Part shown: positions 45,278 through 56,786 of the stretch, piece by piece
Layout of the letters: every line of letters starts with the position of its first letter
Position numbering within the stretch: position 1 is the first letter of the stretch
Source: Isoetes taiwanensis
Taxonomy: Eukaryota > Streptophyta > Lycopodiopsida > Isoetales > Isoetaceae
DNA length: 64,000 nt
Assembly: GCA_021234155.1 (NCBI GenBank)
Contig: JAJEKV010000005.1
Span: 29,133,617-29,197,616 of the forward strand
Reading direction: 5' to 3'
The notes under the pieces: model-generated
What the model was told of the DNA's origin: nothing
The model's input: only the letters and a program-made list of their open reading frames with translations
Database searches by the model: none
Program-made: the position numbers and the translations under genes

Positions 45278-46600
45278 TTTTTATCGCCCACGGAGGCCAA
45301 TTGGCCTATAGGACCCAAACAAGAGGCAACAAGCGTGACATTGCCGAGGTAAAACCCCCTCTCCCCCCCTTTCCCCACCCCCGATGGATTGTTTGGGGAA
45401 AAAACTATGACAAGAATAGGTTTCTTTGTCAAGATGTACAAATACAAATACAAATATATATCATGAAGGAAAGAAATATGTACACGTATCGGGTAAGTGC
45501 CTGAGGACCGAGCTGATGTCGGCAATCTATGATCTCTTGAAGGTATGATCCCAACCTCCGTACTGAGCTTGTGCTTAGCATCTCATGCAGGAACTGGCCA
45601 GGATGGATCAGGTCAGCATAGCGTATCCGAATACCATCATATGCCGGACAACTCTGAAGCAGTGAACGACAAATTCCGGGGAACCCTTGCAGCCTACCTG
45701 TTGAAATCAAGAATTTCCGATATAAAAAAAAATCCTCGGGAAGTTTTCCGGTAAAAAACCATGGAATTCTTCACATTTTCCGGCTGGAAACTAGTTTTTT
45801 GCTTAATGCTTCCTGCTAGCTTAAATTATGTAGGAAATTTACCTTTTTCTGTATAAAGTTTGTCGCTCACTGCTCTGAAGGGTGTGGCATTCGCCTTCCA
45901 CAGCTCCAACCTGGCAGCGTTGACAAAGCCTCTCCTGACGCGGCTGCCCAATCCATCTTCTCGTCTCAATCCAGAGATGGTGTGCACCTGTGCGGATAGA
46001 GGCAATGGATCTGCGCTTTTTCATGTGTAGATGAGTGTGCAGGTAGCAGTGTGGGCCCCACTCCAACATGGGATTTATGTGGCATTGATAATGTGTCGTC
46101 TTGACCTGTTCAAGGGTGCTGGAATCCCATAGCTTGTTGAGGAAGCATGTGTCAAGGTACTTTCTGAAACTGTGGCGATCTGCCTCCGTTTGCACTCGAA
46201 TGCACCTGCGCTCCTGCAAATTCCATCTGGCCAGTCATCTGGCCAATCTTTTCCCGCCAGCGGGCTTTTAGGCATTGAGGCCCCATTGCCACAGTGTAAG
46301 GAGGTTAGGGGGATGAGTATGGTCCATGCTGACCACCTTCTAGAAGTAGACAATGTGTCTGTCAAGGGCCCCCCTTTGAAGAGGCAAGAAACTTGTTTCC
46401 TGCAACAATATCTGGTATGGGACTGTGGACTTCACCCCCAGGGCCCGTGCTGAGAAAGCTTTCTGTCTTAGCATAATCTTCTTCAAACTTAAAATCCACA
46501 TGAGCTTCCAGGCAGACTGTAGCATCTGCAACATGACATACATTTGACGATTCAAATACAAATAGGAGAAATCAAATACAAATGCTTCACAAATCAGGAT
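45171..46600 (-). mobile_element. 5'-truncated LINE, C-terminal part of reverse transcriptase protein
   Basis: On the minus strand, readings in shifting frames give KAFSARALGVKSTVPYQILL and RRSIASIRTGAHHLWIETRR, then RLCQRCQVGAVEGECHTL, then LLQSCPAYDGIRIRYADLIH and LGSYLQEIIDCRHQLG. This is the usual end of a LINE-type RT protein: an RTG.H.L.IE.GRW block, a CxxC..G.VE.E.H zinc motif, then a CPAY..IR.RYADL block. The tail is the pentanucleotide microsatellite rather than poly(A), so this LINE is of a different clade from the 36-44 kb one. RT catalytic motifs are absent, so it is truncated. Confidence 0.7.
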
Positions 46601-46668
46601 TTGACAGCGACACAAGTTATTTGACAAGTTGCATTTTTCATATTAAAAAGGAGAGACATGCGAAGATC

Positions 46669-47388
46669 AAAATCGAAACTGCAAAAGGTCGCTCCGACTT
46701 TGCTAAAAACAAAAACTAACCTTCAATCTTTTGTCTTGCTTTTCTAGCAGCCCAAGAACTATTGCCAAGTGTCTAATTTCATGCCAGAGTCAAATCGATA
46801 TGAGATAAATAAAACTACATCTTCAGTTCTCTCGCCCATTTGTCATAAAAATTTAAAGAAGTAGATCAATCAGCCACCATTGCTGTCGCATCTTATCGAC
46901 CTCTTTTTTGTAGTTGCTTATCTGAGAAAACCTAAACATTCATTTGCGAAGCTGATAGATGAAAAGAAAATGCAAACAATGTAGCTTTGCAGGCTTACCA
47001 TCTGATTTGTCTTACACTAAATATATCTCCATGGAAATAATCTCTGCAACCAAGTGCAAAACAACATATTAACAATGAGAAGAAGAAGAAGAGATTTTAA
47101 CGTCACGCCACAAGGCAGCGTCCTATCGGACATGTGACACTTTACAACACACCCAGATGGGTCCTGCCCCCACCACTTTACATTGCTAAAGTGGGTCCTT
47201 CCCCCACCAACTTTACATTGCATGGCCACTTTCACAACAAGGCGTTGAACCCGTGACCTTGGGTATGGCAGTTTAACGTCTTACCACAAGAGACAAAGAC
47301 CACACGAAATGTGCTCAATCATTGTGGTTACCAATAAAAGACAAACGCTTGCGCTTCATTGCATAGAAGACTGTTTTGGATAAGGCCC
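46669..47388. repeat. Segmental duplication copy 1 (SINE-containing)
   Basis: It aligns with 48006-48523, starting AAAATCGAAACTGCAAAAGG and running through CCATTTGTCATAA, CTCTTTTTTGTAGTTGCT and GAAGCTGATAGATGAAAAGA to CATAGAAGACTGTTTTGGAT. It is longer by about 210 bp because of the SINE at 47081-47290. Confidence 0.85.
47081..47290 (-). mobile_element. tRNA-derived SINE, about 210 bp, with a matching empty site
   Basis: On the minus strand the head reads CTTGTGGTAAGACG...GTCACGGGTTCAACGCC, giving A-box-like and B-box (GGTTCAACGCC) Pol III signals at tRNA-like spacing. The body has two GGACCCA...GGTGGGGG repeats (about 47,160-47,215). The 3' end runs into AATCTC(TTC)n. The duplicate copy reads AACAATGAGAAAAGACAAAG straight through at 48,404-48,423, so it is the unoccupied site. 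The exact TSD is blurred by the AGA repeats. Confidence 0.75.
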
Positions 47389-48005
47389 CACATTCACGTC
47401 CATAACAGAAGCATATGGACAGAAGGATGTGGACGCTCCTAACACAACATGATGTTCTATATTGTTGAGAAAAAAATCTAAGGAACTTCTTATAAACCTT
47501 TGCATTCCTTGGGGCGCATATAGAAATAGTGGGCACATGTATAAGCTCTTGCACAGAGGTAGAATTGCCATCAAACTGTAGTTGGCACTTACATCTACAA
47601 ACCAACAAGCGCATAAAAATGTGTTTCTCATGGACATAAAAAAATAATTTTTCTTATATTTCTGAATGCTTCAACAAATAGCGTACATACACATCCCCCT
47701 GAGCTCTAACAGATCAATATTAATATTGATGGCAATATCTTTTTGCTCAAGGCATGTATGCTAAGTTCTACTTCAATATGCAAAAGAAAAAGTTTTGGGC
47801 TCTAATCTTTAGAGTAATACAATTAGAAAGATTTGCAGAGATAAGGATCGTTGAAGATGTTTATCCATAAGCAATATTTCTAGATAGTTCTCTTACTTGA
47901 ATATACTAACCACAACATATGATCAACTTAGAAATGCTGCATTAACTCTTGGATATGCCAGGAGCGTCCACCAAAGATCAAATAAAATATATTCTTCTAG
48001 GTACC

Positions 48006-48523
48006 AAAATCGAAACTGCAAAAGGTCGTTCCGACCTTGCTAGAATAAAAACTAACCTTCAATCTTCTGTCTTGATTTTCTAGCAGCCCAAGAACTGTTG
48101 TGAAGTGTCAAATTTGATGCCAGAGTCAAATCCGTATGAGATAGAGATAAATAAAATCACATCTTCAGTTCTCTCGCCCATTTGCCATAACAAATTAAAG
48201 AAGCAGATCAATCAACCACCATAGGTGCCGCATCTTATCCACCTCTTTTTTGTAGTTGCTAACTGCGGAAACATAAACATTCATTTGCGAAGCTGATAGA
48301 TGAAAAGAAAATGCAAACAATGTGGCTCTGCATGCTTATCATATAATTTGTCATACATTTAATATATCTACATGGAAATAAATCTATTGGAAAACAACAT
48401 ATTAACAATGAGAAAAGACAAAGACCACATGAAATGTGGGAAATCATTGTGAATAAATGCGAAAAACAATTGCAAAATAATACCAAAGAAGACAAACCCC
48501 TGCATAGAAGACTGTTTTGGATA
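48006..48523. repeat. Segmental duplication copy 2 (empty SINE site)
   Basis: Partner of 46669-47388, in direct orientation about 1.34 kb downstream. It has the same landmarks and lacks the SINE. Substitutions are scattered at roughly one in ten to twenty positions by eye. Confidence 0.85.
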
Positions 48524-49185
48524 AGGCCAATCCTTCTTCTCCATGCTGAATAAAGAGCACAATTTAAGAAGATTTGTTATAACAATAAAAATAGGAGAAG
48601 GTTACAATGAAGAGGAAGTGAAGAAGAACGGAGGAATGATGAATAACGAGCATAATTAAAGAAAATTAATTTAAAAAACGAAAATCGGAGAAGCATACAC
48701 TGAAGAGGAATAGATGAATGATGTGCTTGGGCACGATCTGGGCGGAAAGAACAGTCCTGTTGAAAAGCCATATCCTTGTCATCAGTACAATGCATAACAA
48801 AAACACCCTAAGCAGATAAAGGCTACAAAAGAGATTTATAACCGCTTTTACCATGCTTGACAAACCCAGAAAGCATCGAGAGAAAACAACACAGAAGCGA
48901 ATAGTACTATAGCATTACTACCCGACCAAGCCAAGCCAAGCCCACGTTCTACCAAACCAGAAAAATGCATGGGCATAAACTGAAACCTCCTCCCATTTCC
49001 GTTCATTTTTTTTTTGGGGATTTTTGAATTTCCCCAGCCCTTGATTTCTAAGACTTGGGATCTAATCATGAAAGTTAATGCCACATCAGTGTTTGCTGAG
49101 TTGGAGGTGCTATGTGGATAGGCTAGAATTGCAAAAAAGGTTGTAGGCTTGGTTGGGTTGGTGTGCTAAAAAAAAGGGAAAACAA
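48524..49185. other. Interval with no recognised feature
   Basis: A minus-strand frame at 48848-49084 has no domain that I recognise. Otherwise the sequence is AT-rich. Confidence 0.4.
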
Positions 49186-49680
49186 TTTTGCCATTGGAGA
49201 GTGGCCACTCACCGAGTGCGCTAGGATCCTTAGCTAGATTTTAGCTCGGGCCTCTCGCGCACCGTGTGAGTGTTTGATGATGATTCATCCAGAAAGATAC
49301 ATAATTAGAGTAATCTGATAGCATAAGTGGCTTAAAATCAAATTTTAAGCTATGAACACCTGTCATACCCCTAAGAATGTGTCTAGAAAACATAAATTTT
49401 AGTTAAGAAAAAGTGACCATCACATAGTGCGCCCAGGGCCTTAGCTAAAAATTAGCTCGGGGTTCTCGTGCACTGTGTGAGTGTTTGACCATGGATCTAC
49501 ACCAAGGCGAGTCCAAAACAATAAACTAAGGGAATATCTTAGCTTAACTCCTCGAGATAAGCAAGATTCTGCCTTCATACCAACTTTTAGAGTCATCTAG
49601 GACCTAAACAGGTGGCAACCACTCACAGAGTGCACCTGGAGCCCTTTCTAAATTGTAGCGCATTGTGTGAGGGGTCAAAA
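49186..49680. repeat. Three degenerate copies of an ~85-bp module at ~210-bp spacing
   Basis: The copies lie at about 49,186-49,275, 49,402-49,490 and 49,608-49,680. Each contains (C)ACTCA(C/T)...GAGTGC, a TAGCT(C/A)...TTAGCTCGGG or equivalent, and GCAC(C/T)GTGTGAGTGTTTGA. The order is the same in all and the third is the most degenerate. Confidence 0.7.
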
Positions 49681-52600
49681 CTTTGAACCTTCATAACTTG
49701 AGCTAGACAGCTCCAAATCACGTGAAATTTGTTGCAATAGGACCGTTAGACAGTCTAGAACTCATTTATGATGTTAAATTAGGCTAGAAATGTTATACTC
49801 CACATCAAAATGACCAAAACTTATCAAACCCTAAATTTTTCTTTCCAAACTAGGGTTTGTTTAGAAAGAAAAGCAATACCCCATTGAGACCTCGCAAGCC
49901 GTTCTCTCAGCTCAAACTTCATGCCTTACTCCTGGGTAGAAGTGCTCAAGAACATTCCTTTGTTATACTCATCTAGACCCTCAGCATAGCAACACAAGCT
50001 CAAATATTGGTACATCACATCTTCTCATGCTAGAGGCGCACACCTTGACCTAACTCTGTTGTCTTTTCAATAGAATTTAACTTAGCTGCCACATTGACAC
50101 TCCCTATTGCCAGGATATCTAGACATGTGCTAGAGTCTAGAGCTGCCCAAGCCACTCCATGTGTAGAGTATTGGACCCCCCAAGACGAACCTTTGCTAGG
50201 ATCTCAGAGTATGTCCCAAACGTTAGGAAGGCTTTGCAAAACAAAGGTCAGTTCATGCCAGACCACATGTTCTAATGTCCATAGACTTGAATATATCTCT
50301 ATTAATATACAGCCCGAGTCATATTGCTCGCTTATAAAACCAAGAATGTTATAAGAGAGCCCTTTAAGTAGCCATTTGATTTGAACCCTTAGACTCTAGG
50401 ATATACGAGCATTTGGCTTTGGAATATGAGGCTAGAGCCACAGAAGAGCAAGAGGCACAGCTTTTTGAAGACATTGAAGACCCAAGCGACGTATTGATAA
50501 AAGAAGGGAGAAGAGTGAAAAGGCAAACCCACGAGAGTGAAGCACAGTGGCGAATACCTCTACCAACAAAAGGAGTAGTATAGAGCACCACCGACCTATC
50601 AGCAATCTTCATTGAATGGAAGACATATGTTAATCATCCGCATCAAGAATCTTCTGGACTATCAAGCACCCAGTTGCCACATCCACGAGCTCACATAAGA
50701 AAGAAGATCTCAACCCCTCCACTGACTCAATGCATACGAGTTCAAATGGAAGAACGCAAGGCAAAAACATACAGGTGGAGGAGTATGTTGAACGAGGAAG
50801 CCTAGATTAGCATCAGGAGCTAAGGTTAAAGAGTATAAGCTCCCATCGAAACGATAATTCATAGCGACGTAAGAGCGTATAGAAACCAGAGGAAAGACGA
50901 TCACGATCTTGTAGCCTAGTAGCTCAAGCAGAACGTCAACAAAAGGTGCAACAAAGTGAGACAACACTTCATCGATTTCAAAAATAGGGGATTATGATGG
51001 AGGAAGAAGAGGAGACACATAACAGCGGAGGAACGTCTCCGACTTGAAGGCATATATCAGCATCAGAGGCAAGATCAAGGAGGAGGATAGTCAGTATGAA
51101 CAAGAGTTTTAGATCTAGAAATGCCTGCAAACCCAAGGAAGGATGATTCTAGTGCTTCAGCCAAGTAGTTCGAGACTTGAGCGAACCCGGCCCAAAGGCG
51201 GAAAAGCCGACCTAGCCAACAACCACAGACCACTCAAAGGTAACTCGGAGGAGCGATGGTATGTGCAATGGAGACGACCATACTTCCAGGCATAGGGGAG
51301 GTATCTCACAACGAAGCAAAGTTCAAGCAACAGGAGTCGCACTCAGAAATTCAACCTGCCAAGAAATGACACTGTCTACCTGACAATCTCTATCTCAGAG
51401 CTTCAAAGGCATGCAAAAATGCCCGACTGCGATGACCAGACGATCTTACTCAAGCGATCAATGGCACTACACATCTTCAACCTTACAACGGCACACCGTG
51501 TATAGGGATGCCAAGCGATCGTCGCACTCCATATGACAGGCAAATACATTAAGGAGGAGCATTTTCCACTCAAGAGTTCACATCGAGGAACGTTCTTCGC
51601 AACTTTGGATGGCGACCTCAGATTAGACACGAAGGTCAACTATAGTAACAACACCTTAAGGAACCCCGAAGTCAACCAGAATGAGGAATGTGCAGCAAAA
51701 CCAAAGAATCAAACGCGATAGGAGGAGGGAAAATCCTAAAGGAGTATAAACATTTAAGCATATCCTCTTCTATAAATTAAAAAAAGTGGATAAATCGAAA
51801 TCCCAATGTAAGTGTGTATATGCCTATTGTCATCTTTTAGGGGTCTAGTGTTTAGATCGAGAGTCAACATCACTTTGACTGCCAAAGAGTGAAACAAAGA
51901 AGCTATAGCCCAAGTTCAAGTTTTCGAATGGAGGAGCAAGTAGAGGGAGAAATAACCAGAGTCCAAGCAAAGCTTCCACTCCAAACACTTTGGGAATCGG
52001 CCTCAAGCAGAAGACTGCTCATCCAGCAGAATATCAGGATGAGAGACAACGCCGGTCATGTCAAGATCATTAATGCTGCACCATCTAAGTTTTGCACGAC
52101 GGCATCTTCGGGACGTAACTCTACCTCATGTGGCAGCGGCAATACTTGACGTCCTTATGACACGAGTGTCCTCAACAATAGAAGGAGGATCAGGCATCTT
52201 CAAAAATCGTGGCCACGACCTCAAGCCGACATGTGACATACATGTTAGATGGAGATGCGCTTACAAAGGTACCGCGGCGATGAGATATAACTTCATCAGT
52301 ACTAATAGCTTCATCAATACTCCTACCAATAATTAGAAGAGAAGAAGCCAAACGTATCTCCTACATGTAGGATCTCAACGCCCAAAATAGAAGTATTCGA
52401 CACCTTAAGGACAAGGATAGCAACCACGGCATTGTCAGCAAGAAGAGAGTTCAAGACAATAGCCAGGCTATTCAAGAAGTAGATCTAAGGCAGAAACTTC
52501 AATTCAAGGGTCAAGCTAAGTAGATGTAGGGATCCATCATCCACGACAGCATAGCCATTGGGGCAGGAATCCATGAGGTTTTACTTGGGGGACGCAAATG

Positions 52601-53400
52601 CATTGAGGGACAAAGGCCACAAATTAGAAGCTGGAGAAATGCTAGTACTTCCACGAGCTCCTTAGATGCAACATGAGGTTCAAAACTATGAAGCGTGATC
52701 AAGTGCAACTAGAAGGTACCACAAGACTAGAAGGCAGCATAGCACCTTACAACGCAACAATGCCTAAGCCATCAAATCGAGAGGATCCAACAGGTAAGAT
52801 TGCAACCTCGATGGAGAAGTGACTAGGTAAACCAAACTGAAGAATGGACTATTCAACTAGAAACTTCATCAGAGTACGGCAACTTGCATGCAACTTGACG
52901 AACCCAAGGATCGACAATTCGACGGGCAACTAACGAAGAGAACAACTCCTTAAGAGTCTAGCCAAAGGAATTGCACACAACTTCAAGGGGCACCTCCAAA
53001 TAGCTTCAAACATCATATAGGAGGAACAATTAATGCCCAAGATCAAGATAGAAAGCAGACCGAAATGCCAAAGCATCAACGATCATCACATCCTTAGTAG
53101 AGTGTGAAGCAAAGCATGCGGTGTTGTAGCCAACAAACATTTGAGAGCTCAAACATATCAAAGAGTCTACTAATTGAGCACGAGCGGACGTACAAATAAG
53201 AGGATATAGATCTTCAACACCGGCGCATTCGGAGGAATATCAACAATACTACCATGGAGTACGTGTGCAACTCGAGGGAAGGCACCAAGGGGACCTAATA
53301 GCTTTAGTATTATTTGTAATTGTAATAGTGTAAGCTATATGCCTTGGATGCATATTCCCCTTGTTATTCCCTCCCTCTCATAGTATAATAGATCAAAGAA
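49681..53400. other. Purine-rich unrecognised internal sequence of the gypsy composite
   Basis: About 3.7 kb on the plus strand is rich in GAAG/GGAGG/CATC and contains no frame longer than about 90 codons and no RT, integrase or gag motif. ORFs at 51533-51721, 51889-52149 and 52058-52336 match nothing I know. Long non-coding interiors of this type occur in LARD-like non-autonomous elements, but the block could also be a completely decayed polyprotein. Confidence 0.4.
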
Positions 53401-55476
53401 AAGTGATGCCGGACAATTTGAAGGCATGAAGCGAGCGACATCCTCAACATCCGTCTGGCAATATGCTACCGACAAGAGAAGGACCTGATGTGAGAGACAT
53501 TGATGGAGTGTCACAACAATGTCGGATCCAGAGGCATCCTTTAGCTGCTAAGATGAAGAATTCAACATGGAGGATGTCTGTCAACGAAACTATCTTCGGG
53601 CCTCTAATGAAGAAAGTTGACCTCTACATTGAGGAGGAGTCTGGAGTCTCGCGCAACTCAAAAAAACATTACCTTGCTGCTTTAAGAAGGCAATGAGTGG
53701 ATGAGGTCCTAGGAAGATTGAGGAGCTACGATCTTATAGTCGAGTAGAATAGGCTTATGGATCCCTAATGGGATTGGAAGGTATTTCTAGATTTTCTCGT
53801 GAAAGGATTGCCCCAAGTTGAGCTAAGCGTCAACGATTGGGAAGGAAATGCATAGAAGTAACTAAAATTATACACAATTGTTAAAAGACATCCAACATAT
53901 TGAAACCACTTGGTGAGATTGATCACCTTGCCAAGAAGGAATCATTACTAGGATACTCATTGACCATGTATAAAACTAGTACCTCTAAGAAATAATCCAA
54001 CCGAATGAAAAGAAGCAAACTAACAGGTCCGTCCACATCAATTCAATTGATAGGAATATTCCAAGAGAGTAAATAACTAAGAAAGGAGGATCTTTGGAAT
54101 ATAAAATTGAACAATACATGAAAGGTACATCTAATAATAAGAAGTACATTATTCACATCATCTTTTGAGACAAAAGGAATTGTCATGATGACAAAACCTT
54201 GCAGTTTAGGATTGTTTTAAATAATCCAGTAACCCATCGCGTAGCGATAGATATGTTAAACATGATGGCTACATCCATCATAGATGGTTAAATATGTTAG
54301 CTAAGGTTAGTAAATTAATATGTTAGGTAAGAAGCATATAACCTCTTAAGGTAGATAGAATAGCTATGATAGGCGCAACATCAATTCGGGGGGATAGAGT
54401 GCATTGGATAACGCCATTGGAGACGTGTAGGACCATTTTCTTATGAAGAAAGTGGGGGCTCAATCTTAGGACTGAACCTACCTTCATTTTAGGGATTGAA
54501 TCGACAAATTAGTCCCCTTAGAATAGAGTGCCTTCCTCAGGTAGCTAAAGTAGATGGAGTGTAAGACTGATAGATGCTTAATGTCCATGTGACCTTCAAC
54601 ATGCAAGACTCATGTGGTAGCCAACTGCACCAAAGTGGGGGAACGAATTAATGGAAGCAAGGCAACGGCCAAGTCGTCTCCAAATTAGTCGACACAAGCT
54701 CAATAGGGGCTAGCCTTAGTGGGTGCGACAACTAAGGTGGGGAGAGGCTTTGCATCTGAGTGTAGATAGAATGCATGATGAAGCATAATTTCCTTACGCC
54801 ATGATCAATTGCCTGCATTCATACCTAGGAATGAGCTAGTAGTCTAGCTCTTAGTTAAATTATTCAGGATTGTGAACCCCTTAAAACCACATAAATTACA
54901 TAATCTTAAGTATACTATTATGCAGGGCATTGATAGCACTCTATGAGGGCATGTATCATAAGATTTAATGTCTTGTTGATAAATTATATATTCATAATAA
55001 CTGCATAGATGGGTTTGCCTTGTGTAGATATCTTAGTATCACGGTAAAGTAAGATAATAATTACATAAAATCTTATTAGTTCAACCTTCGTAAGGATGTA
55101 ATTCCTCCCAAAGGCATTTAAGTGACCTTCATAAGGTCCTGATAAATATAATAAGAATTTGTCTACCTTATCATAAGAATAGCAACTGTAAAGTATATAT
55201 ATGTAAGGTTGAGACATCTCCAACCAAGTAGCGAGCGAGAGTCACACGCTCAATGCTTGGATCCAATAGCTATATGATAAATAATTAAAATACTTTCCAA
55301 AATATAAGTATCGCCTCGATAATTGTATGACGACATATCTTAAAGGCCGTAAAGTTATCATAGAACAGCTAGTTAAATATTATACTATTGGAAGCAATAT
55401 ATCCAATACTAATTGCATGCATTTAAGGGAAGTCCAGTAGGGATCATGCAGGGGTCCAAGATAATGCTTAATTTAG
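53401..55476. other. Unrecognised internal sequence between the purine-rich block and the integrase remnant
   Basis: A 77-codon frame at 53463-53696 has no recognised family. ACATCAATTCGGGGGGATAGAG at about 54,387 resembles the sequence just before the 3' LTR (ACATCAATTCAAGGTGGGGA, 56,765), hinting at an internal duplication of the polypurine-tract region. Confidence 0.4.
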
Positions 55477-56085
55477 ATGTTAACTAAACCCCGTGTCCAA
55501 GGTAGAAGTATTCCAACAGATGCTAGCCGACATGCAATAGTTGGTGGAGGATATCTTCTAGCAGCAAGAAGCCGACAGAAGAGCATGGCAGACAAGCACA
55601 TAACATTAAGAGAGTTCCAAGTAGGGGACAAAGTTTGGCTGAAGCTCTACATCGGCAATTGCAAGAAGCTTGCTCCAAGGTGGGCTGGACCATTCAGGAT
55701 AACCAAAAGAGTAGGTAACCAGTCCTACAAGTTGGACCTACTAGCACACTTGAAGATCCATAGAGTTCTCCACGTAAGTCTTCTAAAGAGGCACATTCCT
55801 AATCCAGGGGAAGTATTGGAGACACCGGATTTGCTAGAAATGGCGGACGATCAACTTGAGATTGTTCCGGAGGTTCTTCTTGACAGATCCTATAAGACAA
55901 GAAGATCTCAATTTCTCCAATACCTAGCGAATTAATGGACGCACTTACCTGTGGAAGATGCTACGTGGGTACTACAATCAGATCTGGAGAAGCAGTAACC
56001 CCAATTTATGGAGCAATGCAAAGGTCGACTCCTCACCGAAGTAGTCGACACCGAACGGATAGGTGAGTGGAAGGTAGATTAAAGT
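55477..56085 (+). pseudogene. Ty3/gypsy integrase C-terminus plus chromodomain, two in-frame stops
   Basis: The frame reads REFQVGDKVWLKLY, then KLAPRWAGPFRITKRVG, YKLDL, KIHRVLHVSLLKR (the GPY/F-type integrase tail), then VPEVLLDRSYKTRRSQFLQY. After a stop at 55,933 the same frame continues WTHLPVEDATWVLQSDLEKQ, another stop, then PQFMEQCKG, the chromodomain. In an intact element this end of the polyprotein binds DNA and targets integration to chromatin. The catalytic integrase core upstream is missing. The order IN tail - chromodomain - PPT - LTR supports assignment to the 34.6-58.2 kb element. Confidence 0.85.
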
Positions 56086-56773
56086 CTACTTCCGACGCCA
56101 CGGAAGTAGATAAATTGAGAGATAAGAGGTCATATAGGATCATGCATTGATAGGAAATCACCTCTAGTCCATGTCCACTACGGGGAGGACGCCATCCTCC
56201 ACGCCAAGGGCGATGAGAGGTGTAGGCATTAAACATCATCCTAGGCATTATAAGGCGTTGTCTCCATGGCCACGATGGAAGAAGCATCCTCTTCCTGTGC
56301 CGGGAGATTAGTCTTGCATCAATGTAGTTAAATTAATTGTAATTAAATGGGTGGTTCCCTAATAACCATCTTTATAATAATTAAATGTGTACTAACGTAG
56401 TGTTGAACCAGCAGGCCAATAGAATGATCTAAGGGGCAGGGGGGTCGCACTGCGAAGACTTACAGCATATATTTTGTTATAATGTGTTGCAAGGAGATGA
56501 AATGGACCTTTATATAAATTATAAAATCTTAAAAGTTTTTGTGAATATCAAGTGTGAAAATTATACAAGTTTTGTGAATATTAAGTGTTAATTTAAGTAA
56601 GGGTTGAGATTACCTTAATATAACAAGTTATGAAATAAATGATGTGATTATAATAATTAACTTAAATATTTCCTCGAGGTAATTGTTAAAAATTGCATGT
56701 ATGGGATGAGTTGCAGGGTTCATGCAGGTGTTTAAGGTGGGGAGAGTCGTGACGCTACGGACAACATCAATTC

Positions 56774-56786
56774 AAGGTGGGGAGAT
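56774..56786 (+). other. Polypurine tract before the 3' LTR
   Basis: AAGGTGGGGAGAT immediately precedes the LTR start TGTGACGTTCC at 56787. It would serve as the plus-strand primer in reverse transcription. Confidence 0.8.

Noticed and set aside
45545-45754. Plus-strand 69-codon frame over the LINE tail
   Set aside because: The minus-strand reading (CPAYDGIRIRYADL) fits the known LINE C-terminus. The plus frame is its shadow.
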